A stretch of DNA of 64,000 nucleotides. Source: Xiphydria camelus (lineage: Eukaryota; Arthropoda; Insecta; Hymenoptera; Xiphydriidae). Below are positions 43,691-54,974 of this stretch, piece after piece. Position numbers and translations under genes: made by a program. Position 1 is the first letter of the stretch. Each line of letters begins with the position of its first letter. The DNA lies in NCBI GenBank assembly GCA_963678675.1, contig OY783194.1, positions 21,306,278-21,370,277 on the forward strand, read 5' to 3'. A model generated the notes under the pieces. The model searched no databases, was not told the DNA's origin, and saw only the letters and a list, made by a program, of their open reading frames with translations.

Positions 43691-44980
43691 ATGGAAATAT
43701 CTCTACCCGCTAAGCCTGAGAGGGCTTTGACGAAACGACAATTTCAGGCAGAGGCTGAACAGCGGCAATACTTCATGTTTTCCGACTACTACGCCTTGCT
43801 ACGGATTTTCGAGTATCTCAACTTTCAGGACCTGCTGCGAGCGGCGAGAGTGTGTAGAAAGTGGCGTGATCTCGCCGTGCATCCCTCGCTGTGGAGGACG
43901 GTGCGGATGAAGGGTAAGTGCGAGGTGACCAATTGGGACGAATTTGCGGAGGCGTTGAAGAGGTGCGGCACGCGACACTTGGATCTGAGTGAGATGGTGG
44001 TCGAGGAGGCGGAGTCCGACGCTATCTCGGAGAAATTCGTATCCGTAATATCAATGTTTACGAATCTCGTTAAGCTGGAGCTGTTCCAGTGCCCTGCAAA
44101 CGTCATCGAAGAAGTGATCGAGAACTGCCCGCAGTTGGAGGTGTTGAGTGCAATGTCGATAGAGCCCTGCTCTTCTTTGAATTTGAGCTCCGCCGGAAAT
44201 CTGAAACGCTGTCAGGAGCTAAAATTGAGGGCGATAAACTGGATGTCCTTGGAGACGGGTCTCTCATCTTTGCAGACGCTGGCTCAGTTAACTCATTTTA
44301 GTCTGACGACTGTGGAAGAACTCTACGGGTTTGAACTTGACATTTTAGAATCGTTAACAACCCTGGAAACGCTTGAACTCGGAAAGTGTTCCTACCTTCA
44401 TAAAGAATTCGGCACGCGGGTACTTCCGAAATTGCACAATTTGAAACGTCTTAGACTGGAGAATGGATTATTCTTGTGCTGTACGTTCGAGATACTCGAG
44501 GGCGTGTCGAAGCTGAAAAATTTGAGTCAATTGGAATTAGTCAACTTCGAAGTGAAGAACGGCTTCGACAAATACTTGGCGAAATGCAAGAATATCAAAA
44601 GGCTACTGATAATACCGATTTATACATCGAATTATGCCATGTCGAACAACATGATTCTCAGTGGCGTCATGGAGTTATCAAATAACTTAACGCACTTCGG
44701 CTGGGGTTTTGCCGACACGGGCGATTTTATACCGGTGTTAAAACCAATTCCGTACTTGAAGTCGATCGAGAATATAGAAGATGATAGTTTAGAGGAAGAC
44801 GATCAGGTGCTACCGAACCTGACGGATTCGCAAGTATACATTTTGCGATTGTCTCAACTGCGGAAGCTTCTCCTCACCGCGTTGCCAAAGACGCGGTTCG
44901 AAACCTTGGAAATTCCCTTCGACACCAAGTGGCAGCAGATTATTTCAGATTCTACCGCTCTCTCAGTAACCAAGAGATAG
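43691..44980 (+). CDS. Unit 14 F-box/LRR protein, 429 residues, five-replacement form
   Basis: First copy of a distinct protein form. Relative to units 1-13 it has M57K, D81N, G84E, K87E and R122M, each from one base change, with no silent change seen in the same stretch. K57 gives VCRKWRDLA, closer to the usual F-box consensus than VCRMWRDLA. The other changes fall between the F-box and the second LRR and alter charge. The rest of the protein is unchanged. Just after the stop the unit has GATAGAGTAA rather than GATAAAGTAA. Confidence 0.88.
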   Translation: MEISLPAKPERALTKRQFQAEAEQRQYFMFSDYYALLRIFEYLNFQDLLRAARVCRKWRDLAVHPSLWRTVRMKGKCEVTNWDEFAEALKRCGTRHLDLSEMVVEEAESDAISEKFVSVISMFTNLVKLELFQCPANVIEEVIENCPQLEVLSAMSIEPCSSLNLSSAGNLKRCQELKLRAINWMSLETGLSSLQTLAQLTHFSLTTVEELYGFELDILESLTTLETLELGKCSYLHKEFGTRVLPKLHNLKRLRLENGLFLCCTFEILEGVSKLKNLSQLELVNFEVKNGFDKYLAKCKNIKRLLIIPIYTSNYAMSNNMILSGVMELSNNLTHFGWGFADTGDFIPVLKPIPYLKSIENIEDDSLEEDDQVLPNLTDSQVYILRLSQLRKLLLTALPKTRFETLEIPFDTKWQQIISDSTALSVTKR

Positions 44981-45046
44981 ATAGAGTAATCGCTAAAGAA
45001 TTCAAGGAAGCGAACGATGCGAGATGATTAACATTTTCTTTTAATT

Positions 45047-46442
45047 TTATTCTGCCTCGTCATCGTCAAGGAGGTTCTTATCTAGTATATTCAACAAAAG
45101 TATCGTGTTTCCGTATATTATATTTATACACACGTCGATATTGATGGCAGAAATAAGATCGTACGGTATTTGCATTCCCGACAGGAGCGACGCGATATCG
45201 CTAACGATTTGAGTCAATAAGTCTCTGGATATGACAATTCGTAAAACCTAGTCTCTCATTATTACACGTACATTAGCTGTCATCCGACACTTTACCATGT
45301 CCCTAAATATTACGACACTGCCATTTGGCGTAATTGTACGAAAAGGGGAAACAAAGATATCAAATTTCCTTAAAAAAATTGCTCCCTCTTACGGTGGACG
45401 AAATTTGACACAACGGTTCATACCGCTCGACATTATTGCTATCTAAGTAAAGCACTAATTTAGAATTAATCCCATCATCGGTCACATAATGACAAGGCGA
45501 GCGGTCTGTTTCGGCTAATCCAGGCTGCTAATGAGTTCGCTGCAGTCCCGCACCTTCCCGGAAAGGGCTAATTGCTGGACGAGTCGGAATAGATCGTTTT
45601 CCGCATACTTAAGGGGGAACGCCACTGTGACGGCCCGAAAAATGACCGTTCTTCGTGAATTTTTTTGAAAGGATTAATAAATAGTTAAAGGGATGCGGTT
45701 TGTTGCATGCTATTACGTAGACTTTCAACTTCATTTATGTACATTTTTATTTAAAAATATTGTAAATTGACAATGTTATTAACATGAATGTTACCCTCGA
45801 AAAAATGAACCGCCCTTGTCCCACGTGTTTCGGTATGAAGGATTATTATCTGGAAAAAAATTTTTTTTTTTAATATCTATAAGAATGTGGCTATCGTTGT
45901 ACGTAGGGTTTTTTTTCGCAAAATGCCGAAATATTGAAATTTTTCTTCGTTATTTTCGCAGTTTTTCGTATTCTAGCAGCTTGAAAAAATAGTAAAAATC
46001 AAAATTTCAAAAAACCCCTACGTACAACGCGATAGCTATATACTTATAGATATTAAAATTTTTTTTCTTTTTTCAGATAATCCTTCATACCGAAATACGT
46101 GGGACAATGGGGAGGGCGGTTCATTTTTTCCGAGGGTAACATTCATGTTAATAACATTGTCAGTTTGGAATATTTTTAAATAAAAATGTTTACAAATGAA
46201 GCTGAAAGTTTACTTAATAGCATGCAACAAACCGCATCCCTTTAACTATTTATTAACCCTTTCAAAAAAATTCACGAAAAACGGTCATTTTTCGGGCCGT
46301 CACAGTGGCGTTCCCCCTTAATCTGATAGTTACCGCTATACTTAGAAATAGTAAGTCTTCTTGTAGAGGGGAGAATGGCGAGTTCAAGAGATGACCGACC
46401 GGGGAAAGTTAATACCTGGCTTATCAGGTTTCGAGGATCGCT
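45047..46442 (-). pseudogene. Unit 14 minus-strand coding remnant
   Basis: As unit 11, with the 7-A run, so the 3' half of the unit is like units 11-13 although the gene differs. Confidence 0.45.
45609..46321. mobile_element. Unit 14 fold-back element, 713 bases
   Basis: Left arm GAAAGGATT is intermediate between the unit 1 form (AAAAGGATT) and the unit 3 form (GAAAGGGTT). The A/T stretch near 45856 has 7 A and 11 T. Confidence 0.85.
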
Positions 46443-46566
46443 TCAACATTCCATGCAGCCTGAACCCTCGTTATGACTAAGGCCGAACAACGGTACCCTT
46501 GCCCGCTAGATCCGGGACGCGGAAAATACCCAACGTAATCCCTTGTTCTAATACCAGTCACTCCTA

Positions 46567-46720
46567 GCCAATCAGGGCGCATCGTGTAAGTTTACGTCAT
46601 CCTCATCCAGCCAATCCGGGCGTACCGCGTCAGCGCACGCTACCCCCACCCACACACCGCCTTACAACTACTGTTAGATGTAAGATATATAAACCGCGAC
46701 CAAATGCATGTTAGTCAATG
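46567..46720 (+). promoter_or_regulatory. Unit 15 promoter
   Basis: Unchanged from unit 1; TATATAAA lies at 46686-46693 and the initiator A at 46717. Confidence 0.75.
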
Positions 46721-47000
46721 CATAACCGAAGTGTATCGCCGACCGTACACAGTGCAAGCGCTCTAGCTTTTATTCGGACGCTCATAATATCTCATACGCT
46801 CAGTCTCATATATTATCATCAGGGTAATCGATTCGCTGTACTTCGCGACTTCATCCAAAAGTGTGTTTGTGTGTATAACCAAGTGAACAGTGCTTCGTCC
46901 AGCATAGAGTATCCCCAGTGAAGCACATTCAGAAACAAAATCACCGCCGGGCGATAGTGAGAGCTCTGTAGCACCAGGACGGCGCAGTCAACCAACGCCG

Positions 47001-48290
47001 ATGGAAATATCTCTACCCGCTAAGCCTGAGAGGGCTTTGACGAAACGACAATTTCAGGCAGAGGCTGAACAGCGGCAATACTTCATGTTTTCCGACTACT
47101 ACGCCTTGCTACGGATTTTCGAGTATCTCAACTTTCAGGACCTGCTGCGAGCGGCGAGAGTGTGTAGAAAGTGGCGTGATCTCGCCGTGCATCCCTCGCT
47201 GTGGAGGACGGTGCGGATGAAGGGTAAGTGCGAGGTGACCAATTGGGACGAATTTGCGGAGGCGTTGAAGAGGTGCGGCACGCGACACTTGGATCTGAGT
47301 GAGATGGTGGTCGAGGAGGCGGAGTCCGACGCTATCTCGGAGAAATTCGTATCCGTAATATCAATGTTTACGAATCTCGTTAAGCTGGAGCTGTTCCAGT
47401 GCCCTGCAAACGTCATCGAAGAAGTGATCGAGAACTGCCCGCAGTTGGAGGTGTTGAGTGCAATGTCGATAGAGCCCTGCTCTTCTTTGAATTTGAGCTC
47501 CGCCGGAAATCTGAAACGCTGTCAGGAGCTAAAATTGAGGGCGATAAACTGGATGTCCTTGGAGACGGGTCTCTCATCTTTGCAGACGCTGGCTCAGTTA
47601 ACTCATTTTAGTCTGACGACTGTGGAAGAACTCTACGGGTTTGAACTTGACATTTTAGAATCGTTAACAACCCTGGAAACGCTTGAACTCGGAAAGTGTT
47701 CCTACCTTCATAAAGAATTCGGCACGCGGGTACTTCCGAAATTGCACAATTTGAAACGTCTTAGACTGGAGAATGGATTATTCTTGTGCTGTACGTTCGA
47801 GATACTCGAGGGCGTGTCGAAGCTGAAAAATTTGAGTCAATTGGAATTAGTCAACTTCGAAGTGAAGAACGGCTTCGACAAATACTTGGCGAAATGCAAG
47901 AATATCAAAAGGCTACTGATAATACCGATTTATACATCGAATTATGCCATGTCGAACAACATGATTCTCAGTGGCGTCATGGAGTTATCAAATAACTTAA
48001 CGCACTTCGGCTGGGGTTTTGCCGACACGGGCGATTTTATACCGGTGTTAAAACCAATTCCGTACTTGAAGTCGATCGAGAATATAGAAGATGATAGTTT
48101 AGAGGAAGACGATCAGGTGCTACCGAACCTGACGGATTCGCAAGTATACATTTTGCGATTGTCTCAACTGCGGAAGCTTCTCCTCACCGCGTTGCCAAAG
48201 ACGCGGTTCGAAACCTTGGAAATTCCCTTCGACACCAAGTGGCAGCAGATTATTTCAGATTCTACCGCTCTCTCAGTAACCAAGAGATAG
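47001..48290 (+). CDS. Unit 15 F-box/LRR protein, 429 residues, five-replacement form
   Basis: Protein identical to unit 14. Confidence 0.88.
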   Translation: MEISLPAKPERALTKRQFQAEAEQRQYFMFSDYYALLRIFEYLNFQDLLRAARVCRKWRDLAVHPSLWRTVRMKGKCEVTNWDEFAEALKRCGTRHLDLSEMVVEEAESDAISEKFVSVISMFTNLVKLELFQCPANVIEEVIENCPQLEVLSAMSIEPCSSLNLSSAGNLKRCQELKLRAINWMSLETGLSSLQTLAQLTHFSLTTVEELYGFELDILESLTTLETLELGKCSYLHKEFGTRVLPKLHNLKRLRLENGLFLCCTFEILEGVSKLKNLSQLELVNFEVKNGFDKYLAKCKNIKRLLIIPIYTSNYAMSNNMILSGVMELSNNLTHFGWGFADTGDFIPVLKPIPYLKSIENIEDDSLEEDDQVLPNLTDSQVYILRLSQLRKLLLTALPKTRFETLEIPFDTKWQQIISDSTALSVTKR

Positions 48291-48356
48291 ATAGAGTAAT
48301 CGCTAAAGAATTCAAGGAAGCGAACGATGCGAGATGATTAACATTTTCTTTTAATT

Positions 48357-49752
48357 TTATTCTGCCTCGTCATCGTCAAGGAGGTTCTTATCTAGTATAT
48401 TCAACAAAAGTATCGTGTTTCCGTATATTATATTTATACACACGTCGATATTGATGGCAGAAATAAGATCGTACGGTATTTGCATTCCCGACAGGAGCGA
48501 CGCGATATCGCTAACGATTTGAGTCAATAAGTCTCTGGATATGACAATTCGTAAAACCTAGTCTCTCATTATTACACGTACATTAGCTGTCATCCGACAC
48601 TTTACCATGTCCCTAAATATTACGACACTGCCATTTGGCGTAATTGTACGAAAAGGGGAAACAAAGATATCAAATTTCCTTAAAAAAATTGCTCCCTCTT
48701 ACGGTGGACGAAATTTGACACAACGGTTCATACCGCTCGACATTATTGCTATCTAAGTAAAGCACTAATTTAGAATTAATCCCATCATCGGTCACATAAT
48801 GACAAGGCGAGCGGTCTGTTTCGGCTAATCCAGGCTGCTAATGAGTTCGCTGCAGTCCCGCACCTTCCCGGAAAGGGCTAATTGCTGGACGAGTCGGAAT
48901 AGATCGTTTTCCGCATACTTAAGGGGGAACGCCACTGTGACGGCCCGAAAAATGACCGTTCTTCGTGAATTTTTTTGAAAGGGTTAATAAATAGTTAAAG
49001 GGATGCGGTTTGTTGCATGCTATTACGTAGACTTTCAACTTCATTTATGTACATTTTTATTTAAAAATATTGTAAATTGACAATGTTATTAACATGAATG
49101 TTACCCTCGAAAAAATGAACCGCCCTTGTCCCACGTGTTTCGGTATGAAGGATTATTATCTGGAAAAAAAATTTTTTTTTTAATATCTATAAGAATGTGG
49201 CTATCGTTGTACGTAGGGTTTTTTTTCGCAAAATGCCGAAATATTGAAATTTTTCTTCGTTATTTTCGCAGTTTTTCGTATTCTAGCAGCTTGAAAAAAT
49301 AGTAAAAATCAAAATTTCAAAAAACCCCTACGTACAACGCGATAGCTATATACTTATAGATATTAAAATTTTTTTTCTTTTTTCAGATAATCCTTCATAC
49401 CGAAATACGTGGGACAATGGGGAGGGCGGTTCATTTTTTCCGAGGGTAACATTCATGTTAATAACATTGTCAGTTTGGAATATTTTTAAATAAAAATGTT
49501 TACAAATGAAGCTGAAAGTTTACTTAATAGCATGCAACAAACCGCATCCCTTTAACTATTTATTAACCCTTTCAAAAAAATTCACGAAAAACGGTCATTT
49601 TTCGGGCCGTCACAGTGGCGTTCCCCCTTAATCTGATAGTTACCGCTATACTTAGAAATAGTAAGTCTTCTTGTAGAGGGGAGAATGGCGAGTTCAAGAG
49701 ATGACCGACCGGGGAAAGTTAATACCTGGCTTATCAGGTTTCGAGGATCGCT
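48357..49752 (-). pseudogene. Unit 15 minus-strand coding remnant
   Basis: As unit 14. Confidence 0.45.
48919..49631. mobile_element. Unit 15 fold-back element, 713 bases
   Basis: Left arm GAAAGGGTT with TTATTATC; A/T stretch as in unit 13. Confidence 0.85.
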
Positions 49753-49876
49753 TCAACATTCCATGCAGCCTGAACCCTCGTTATGACTAAGGCCGAACAA
49801 CGGTACCCTTGCCCGCTAGATCCGGGACGCGGAAAATACCCAACGTAATCCCTTGTTCTAATACCAGTCACTCCTA

Positions 49877-50030
49877 GCCAATCAGGGCGCATCGTGTAAG
49901 TTTACGTCATCCTCATCCAGCCAATCCGGGCGTACCGCGTCAGCGCACGCTACCCCCACCCACACACCGCCTTACAACTACTGTTAGATGTAAGATATAT
50001 AAACCGCGACCAAATGCATGTTAGTCAATG
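49877..50030 (+). promoter_or_regulatory. Unit 16 promoter
   Basis: Unchanged from unit 1; TATATAAA lies at 49996-50003 and the initiator A at 50027. Confidence 0.75.
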
Positions 50031-50310
50031 CATAACCGAAGTGTATCGCCGACCGTACACAGTGCAAGCGCTCTAGCTTTTATTCGGACGCTCATAATAT
50101 CTCATACGCTCAGTCTCATATATTATCATCAGGGTAATCGATTCGCTGTACTTCGCGACTTCATCCAAAAGTGTGTTTGTGTGTATAACCAAGTGAACAG
50201 TGCTTCGTCCAGCATAGAGTATCCCCAGTGAAGCACATTCAGAAACAAAATCACCGCCGGGCGATAGTGAGAGCTCTGTAGCACCAGGACGGCGCAGTCA
50301 ACCAACGCCG

Positions 50311-51600
50311 ATGGAAATATCTCTACCCGCTAAGCCTGAGAGGGCTTTGACGAAACGACAATTTCAGGCAGAGGCTGAACAGCGGCAATACTTCATGTTT
50401 TCCGACTACTACGCCTTGCTACGGATTTTCGAGTATCTCAACTTTCAGGACCTGCTGCGAGCGGCGAGAGTGTGTAGAAAGTGGCGTGATCTCGCCGTGC
50501 ATCCCTCGCTGTGGAGGACGGTGCGGATGAAGGGTAAGTGCGAGGTGACCAATTGGGACGAATTTGCGGAGGCGTTGAAGAGGTGCGGCACGCGACACTT
50601 GGATCTGAGTGAGATGGTGGTCGAGGAGGCGGAGTCCGACGCTATCTCGGAGAAATTCGTATCCGTAATATCAATGTTTACGAATCTCGTTAAGCTGGAG
50701 CTGTTCCAGTGCCCTGCAAACGTCATCGAAGAAGTGATCGAGAACTGCCCGCAGTTGGAGGTGTTGAGTGCAATGTCGATAGAGCCCTGCTCTTCTTTGA
50801 ATTTGAGCTCCGCCGGAAATCTGAAACGCTGTCAGGAGCTAAAATTGAGGGCGATAAACTGGATGTCCTTGGAGACGGGTCTCTCATCTTTGCAGACGCT
50901 GGCTCAGTTAACTCATTTTAGTCTGACGACTGTGGAAGAACTCTACGGGTTTGAACTTGACATTTTAGAATCGTTAACAACCCTGGAAACGCTTGAACTC
51001 GGAAAGTGTTCCTACCTTCATAAAGAATTCGGCACGCGGGTACTTCCGAAATTGCACAATTTGAAACGTCTTAGACTGGAGAATGGATTATTCTTGTGCT
51101 GTACGTTCGAGATACTCGAGGGCGTGTCGAAGCTGAAAAATTTGAGTCAATTGGAATTAGTCAACTTCGAAGTGAAGAACGGCTTCGACAAATACTTGGC
51201 GAAATGCAAGAATATCAAAAGGCTACTGATAATACCGATTTATACATCGAATTATGCCATGTCGAACAACATGATTCTCAGTGGCGTCATGGAGTTATCA
51301 AATAACTTAACGCACTTCGGCTGGGGTTTTGCCGACACGGGCGATTTTATACCGGTGTTAAAACCAATTCCGTACTTGAAGTCGATCGAGAATATAGAAG
51401 ATGATAGTTTAGAGGAAGACGATCAGGTGCTACCGAACCTGACGGATTCGCAAGTATACATTTTGCGATTGTCTCAACTGCGGAAGCTTCTCCTCACCGC
51501 GTTGCCAAAGACGCGGTTCGAAACCTTGGAAATTCCCTTCGACACCAAGTGGCAGCAGATTATTTCAGATTCTACCGCTCTCTCAGTAACCAAGAGATAG
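50311..51600 (+). CDS. Unit 16 F-box/LRR protein, 429 residues, five-replacement form
   Basis: Protein identical to unit 14. First member of the two-unit higher-order repeat. Confidence 0.88.
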   Translation: MEISLPAKPERALTKRQFQAEAEQRQYFMFSDYYALLRIFEYLNFQDLLRAARVCRKWRDLAVHPSLWRTVRMKGKCEVTNWDEFAEALKRCGTRHLDLSEMVVEEAESDAISEKFVSVISMFTNLVKLELFQCPANVIEEVIENCPQLEVLSAMSIEPCSSLNLSSAGNLKRCQELKLRAINWMSLETGLSSLQTLAQLTHFSLTTVEELYGFELDILESLTTLETLELGKCSYLHKEFGTRVLPKLHNLKRLRLENGLFLCCTFEILEGVSKLKNLSQLELVNFEVKNGFDKYLAKCKNIKRLLIIPIYTSNYAMSNNMILSGVMELSNNLTHFGWGFADTGDFIPVLKPIPYLKSIENIEDDSLEEDDQVLPNLTDSQVYILRLSQLRKLLLTALPKTRFETLEIPFDTKWQQIISDSTALSVTKR

Positions 51601-51666
51601 ATAGAGTAATCGCTAAAGAATTCAAGGAAGCGAACGATGCGAGATGATTAACATTTTCTTTTAATT

Positions 51667-53060
51667 TTATTCTGCCTCGTCATCGTCAAGGAGGTTCTTA
51701 TCTAGTATATTCAACAAAAGTATCGTGTTTCCGTATATTATATTTATACACACGTCGATATTGATGGCAGAAATAAGATCGTACGGTATTTGCATTCCCG
51801 ACAGGAGCGACGCGATATCGCTAACGATTTGAGTCAATAAGTCTCTGGATATGACAATTCGTAAAACCTAGTCTCTCATTATTACACGTACATTAGCTGT
51901 CATCCGACACTTTACCATGTCCCTAAATATTACGACACTGCCATTTGGCGTAATTGTACGAAAAGGGGAAACAAAGATATCAAATTTCCTTAAAAAAATT
52001 GCTCCCTCTTACGGTGGACGAAATTTGACACAACGGTTCATACCGCTCGACATTATTGCTATCTAAGTAAAGCACTAATTTAGAATTAATCCCATCATCG
52101 GTCACATAATGACAAGGCGAGCGGTCTGTTTCGGCTAATCCAGGCTGCTAATGAGTTCGCTGCAGTCCCGCACCTTCCCGGAAAGGGCTAATTGCTGGAC
52201 GAGTCGGAATAGATCGTTTTCCGCATACTTAAGGGGGAACGCCACTGTGACGGCCCGAAAAATGACCGTTCTTCGTGAATTTTTTTGAAAGGGTTAATAA
52301 ATAGTTAAAGGGATGCGGTTTGTTGCATGCTATTACGTAGACTTTCAACTTCATTTATGTACATTTTTATTTAAAAATATTGTAAATTGACAATGTTATT
52401 AACATGAATGTTACCCTCGAAAAAATGAACCGCCCTTGTCCCACGTGTTTCGGTATGAAGGATTATCTGGAAAAAAAAATTTTTTTTTAAATATCTATAA
52501 GAATGTGGCTATCGTTGTACGTAGGGTTTTTTTTCGCAAAATGCCGAAATATTGAAATTTTTCTTCGTTATTTTCGCAGTTTTTCGTATTCTAGCAGCTT
52601 GAAAAAATAGTAAAAATCAAAATTTCAAAAAACCCCTACGTACAACGCGATAGCTATATACTTATAGATATTAAAATTTTTTTTCTTTTTTCAGATAATC
52701 CTTCATACCGAAATACGTGGGACAATGGGGAGGGCGGTTCATTTTTTCCGAGGGTAACATTCATGTTAATAACATTGTCAGTTTGGAATATTTTTAAATA
52801 AAAATGTTTACAAATGAAGCTGAAAGTTTACTTAATAGCATGCAACAAACCGCATCCCTTTAACTATTTATTAACCCTTTCAAAAAAATTCACGAAAAAC
52901 GGTCATTTTTTGGGCCGTCACAGTGGCGTTCCCCCTTAATCTGATAGTTACCGCTATACTTAGAAATAGTAAGTCTTCTTGTAGAGGGGAGAATGGCGAG
53001 TTCAAGAGATGACCGACCGGGGAAAGTTAATACCTGGCTTATCAGGTTTCGAGGATCGCT
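51667..53060 (-). pseudogene. Unit 16 minus-strand coding remnant
   Basis: As unit 14, with the 7-A run. Confidence 0.45.
52229..52939. mobile_element. Unit 16 fold-back element, 711 bases
   Basis: Left arm has TTATC without the 3-base expansion and an 8-T run. The right arm has CATTTTTTGGGCCG, shared only with unit 18. Confidence 0.85.
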
Positions 53061-53184
53061 TCAACATTCCATGCAGCCTGAACCCTCGTTATGACTAAGG
53101 CCGAACAACGGTACCCTTGCCCGCTAGATCCGGGAAGCGGAAAATACCCAACGTAATCCCTTGTTCTAATACCAGTCACTCCTA

Positions 53185-53338
53185 GCCAATCAGGGCGCAT
53201 CGTGTAAGTTTACGTCATCCTCATCCAGCCAATCCGGGCGTACCGCGTCAGCGCACGCTACCCCCACCCACACACCGCCTTACAACTACTGTTAGATGTA
53301 AGATATATAAACCGCGACCAAATGCATGTTAGTCAATG
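53185..53338 (+). promoter_or_regulatory. Unit 17 promoter
   Basis: Core unchanged. Upstream, C to A at 53136 (GGGAAGCGG) is shared only with unit 19. TATATAAA lies at 53304-53311. The leader has CATAGGGTAT instead of CATAGAGTAT. Confidence 0.75.
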
Positions 53339-53618
53339 CATAACCGAAGTGTATCGCCGACCGTACACAGTGCAAGCGCTCTAGCTTTTATTCGGACGCT
53401 CATAATATCTCATACGCTCAGTCTCATATATTATCATCAGGGTAATCGATTCGCTGTACTTCGCGACTTCATCCAAAAGTGTGTTTGTGTGTATAACCAA
53501 GTGAACAGTGCTTCGTCCAGCATAGGGTATCCCCAGTGAAGCACATTCAGAAACAAAATCACCGCCGGGCGATAGTGAGAGCTCTGTAGCACCAGGACGG
53601 CGCAGTCAACCAACGCCG

Positions 53619-54908
53619 ATGGAAATATCTCTACCCGCTAAGCCTGAGAGGGCTTTGACGAAACGACAATTTCAGGCAGAGGCTGAACAGCGGCAATACT
53701 TCATGTTTTCCGACTACTACTCCTTGCTACGGATTTTCGAGTATCTCAACTTTCAGGACCTGCTGCGAGCGGCGAGAGTGTGTAGAATGTGGCGTGATCT
53801 CGCCGTGCATCCCTCGCTGTGGAGGACGGTGCGGATGAAGGGTAAGTGCGAGGTGACCAATTGGGACGAATTTGCGGAGGCGTTGAAGAGGTGCGGCACG
53901 CGACACTTGGATCTGAGTGAGATGGTGGTCGAGGAGGCGGAGTCCGACGCTATCTCGGAGAAATTCGTATCCGTAATATCAATGTTTACGAATCTCGTTA
54001 AGCTGGAGCTGTTCCAGTGCCCTGCAAACGTCATCGAAGAAGTGATCGAGAACTGCCCGCAGTTGGAGGTGTTGAGTGCAATGTCGATAGAGCCCTGCTC
54101 TTCTTTGAATTTGAGCTCCGCCGGAAATCTGAAACGCTGTCAGGAGCTAAAATTGAGGGCGATAAACTGGATGTCCTTGGAGACGGGTCTCTCATCTTTG
54201 CAGACGCTGGCTCAGTTAACTCATTTTAGTCTGACGACTGTGGAAGAACTCTACGGGTTTGAACTTGACATTTTAGAATCGTTAACAACCCTGGAAACGC
54301 TTGAACTCGGAAAGTGTTCCTACCTTCATAAAGAATTCGGCACGCGGGTACTTCCGAAATTGCACAATTTGAAACGTCTTAGACTGGAGAATGGATTATT
54401 CTTGTGCTGTACGTTCGAGATACTCGAGGGCGTGTCGAAGCTGAAAAATTTGAGTCAATTGGAATTAGTCAACTTCGAAGTGAAGAACGGCTTCGACAAA
54501 TACTTGGCGAAATGCAAGAATATCAAAAGGCTACTGATAATACCGATTTATACATCGAATTATGCCATGTCGAACAACATGATTCTCAGTGGCGTCATGG
54601 AGTTATCAAATAACTTAACGCACTTCGGCTGGGGTTTTGCCGACACGGGCGATTTTATACCGGTGTTAAAACCAATTCCGTACTTGAAGTCGATCGAGAA
54701 TATAGAAGATGATAGTTTAGAGGAAGACGATCAGGTGCTACCGAACCTGACGGATTCGCAAGTATACATTTTGCGATTGTCTCAACTGCGGAAGCTTCTC
54801 CTCACCGCGTTGCCAAAGACGCGGTTCGAAACCTTGGAAATTCCCTTCGACACCAAGTGGCAGCAGATTATTTCAGATTCTACCGCTCTCTCAGTAACCA
54901 AGAGATAG
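53619..54908 (+). CDS. Unit 17 F-box/LRR protein, 429 residues, recombinant-like form
   Basis: Combines M57 of units 1-13 with N81, E84, E87 and M122 of unit 14, and adds A35S (GCC to TCC at 53721) at the start of the F-box. After the stop it has GATAAAGTAA as in units 1-13. It looks like a mosaic of the two protein forms. Confidence 0.88.
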   Translation: MEISLPAKPERALTKRQFQAEAEQRQYFMFSDYYSLLRIFEYLNFQDLLRAARVCRMWRDLAVHPSLWRTVRMKGKCEVTNWDEFAEALKRCGTRHLDLSEMVVEEAESDAISEKFVSVISMFTNLVKLELFQCPANVIEEVIENCPQLEVLSAMSIEPCSSLNLSSAGNLKRCQELKLRAINWMSLETGLSSLQTLAQLTHFSLTTVEELYGFELDILESLTTLETLELGKCSYLHKEFGTRVLPKLHNLKRLRLENGLFLCCTFEILEGVSKLKNLSQLELVNFEVKNGFDKYLAKCKNIKRLLIIPIYTSNYAMSNNMILSGVMELSNNLTHFGWGFADTGDFIPVLKPIPYLKSIENIEDDSLEEDDQVLPNLTDSQVYILRLSQLRKLLLTALPKTRFETLEIPFDTKWQQIISDSTALSVTKR

Positions 54909-54974
54909 ATAAAGTAATCGCTAAAGAATTCAAGGAAGCGAACGATGCGAGATGATTAACATTTTCTTTTAATT

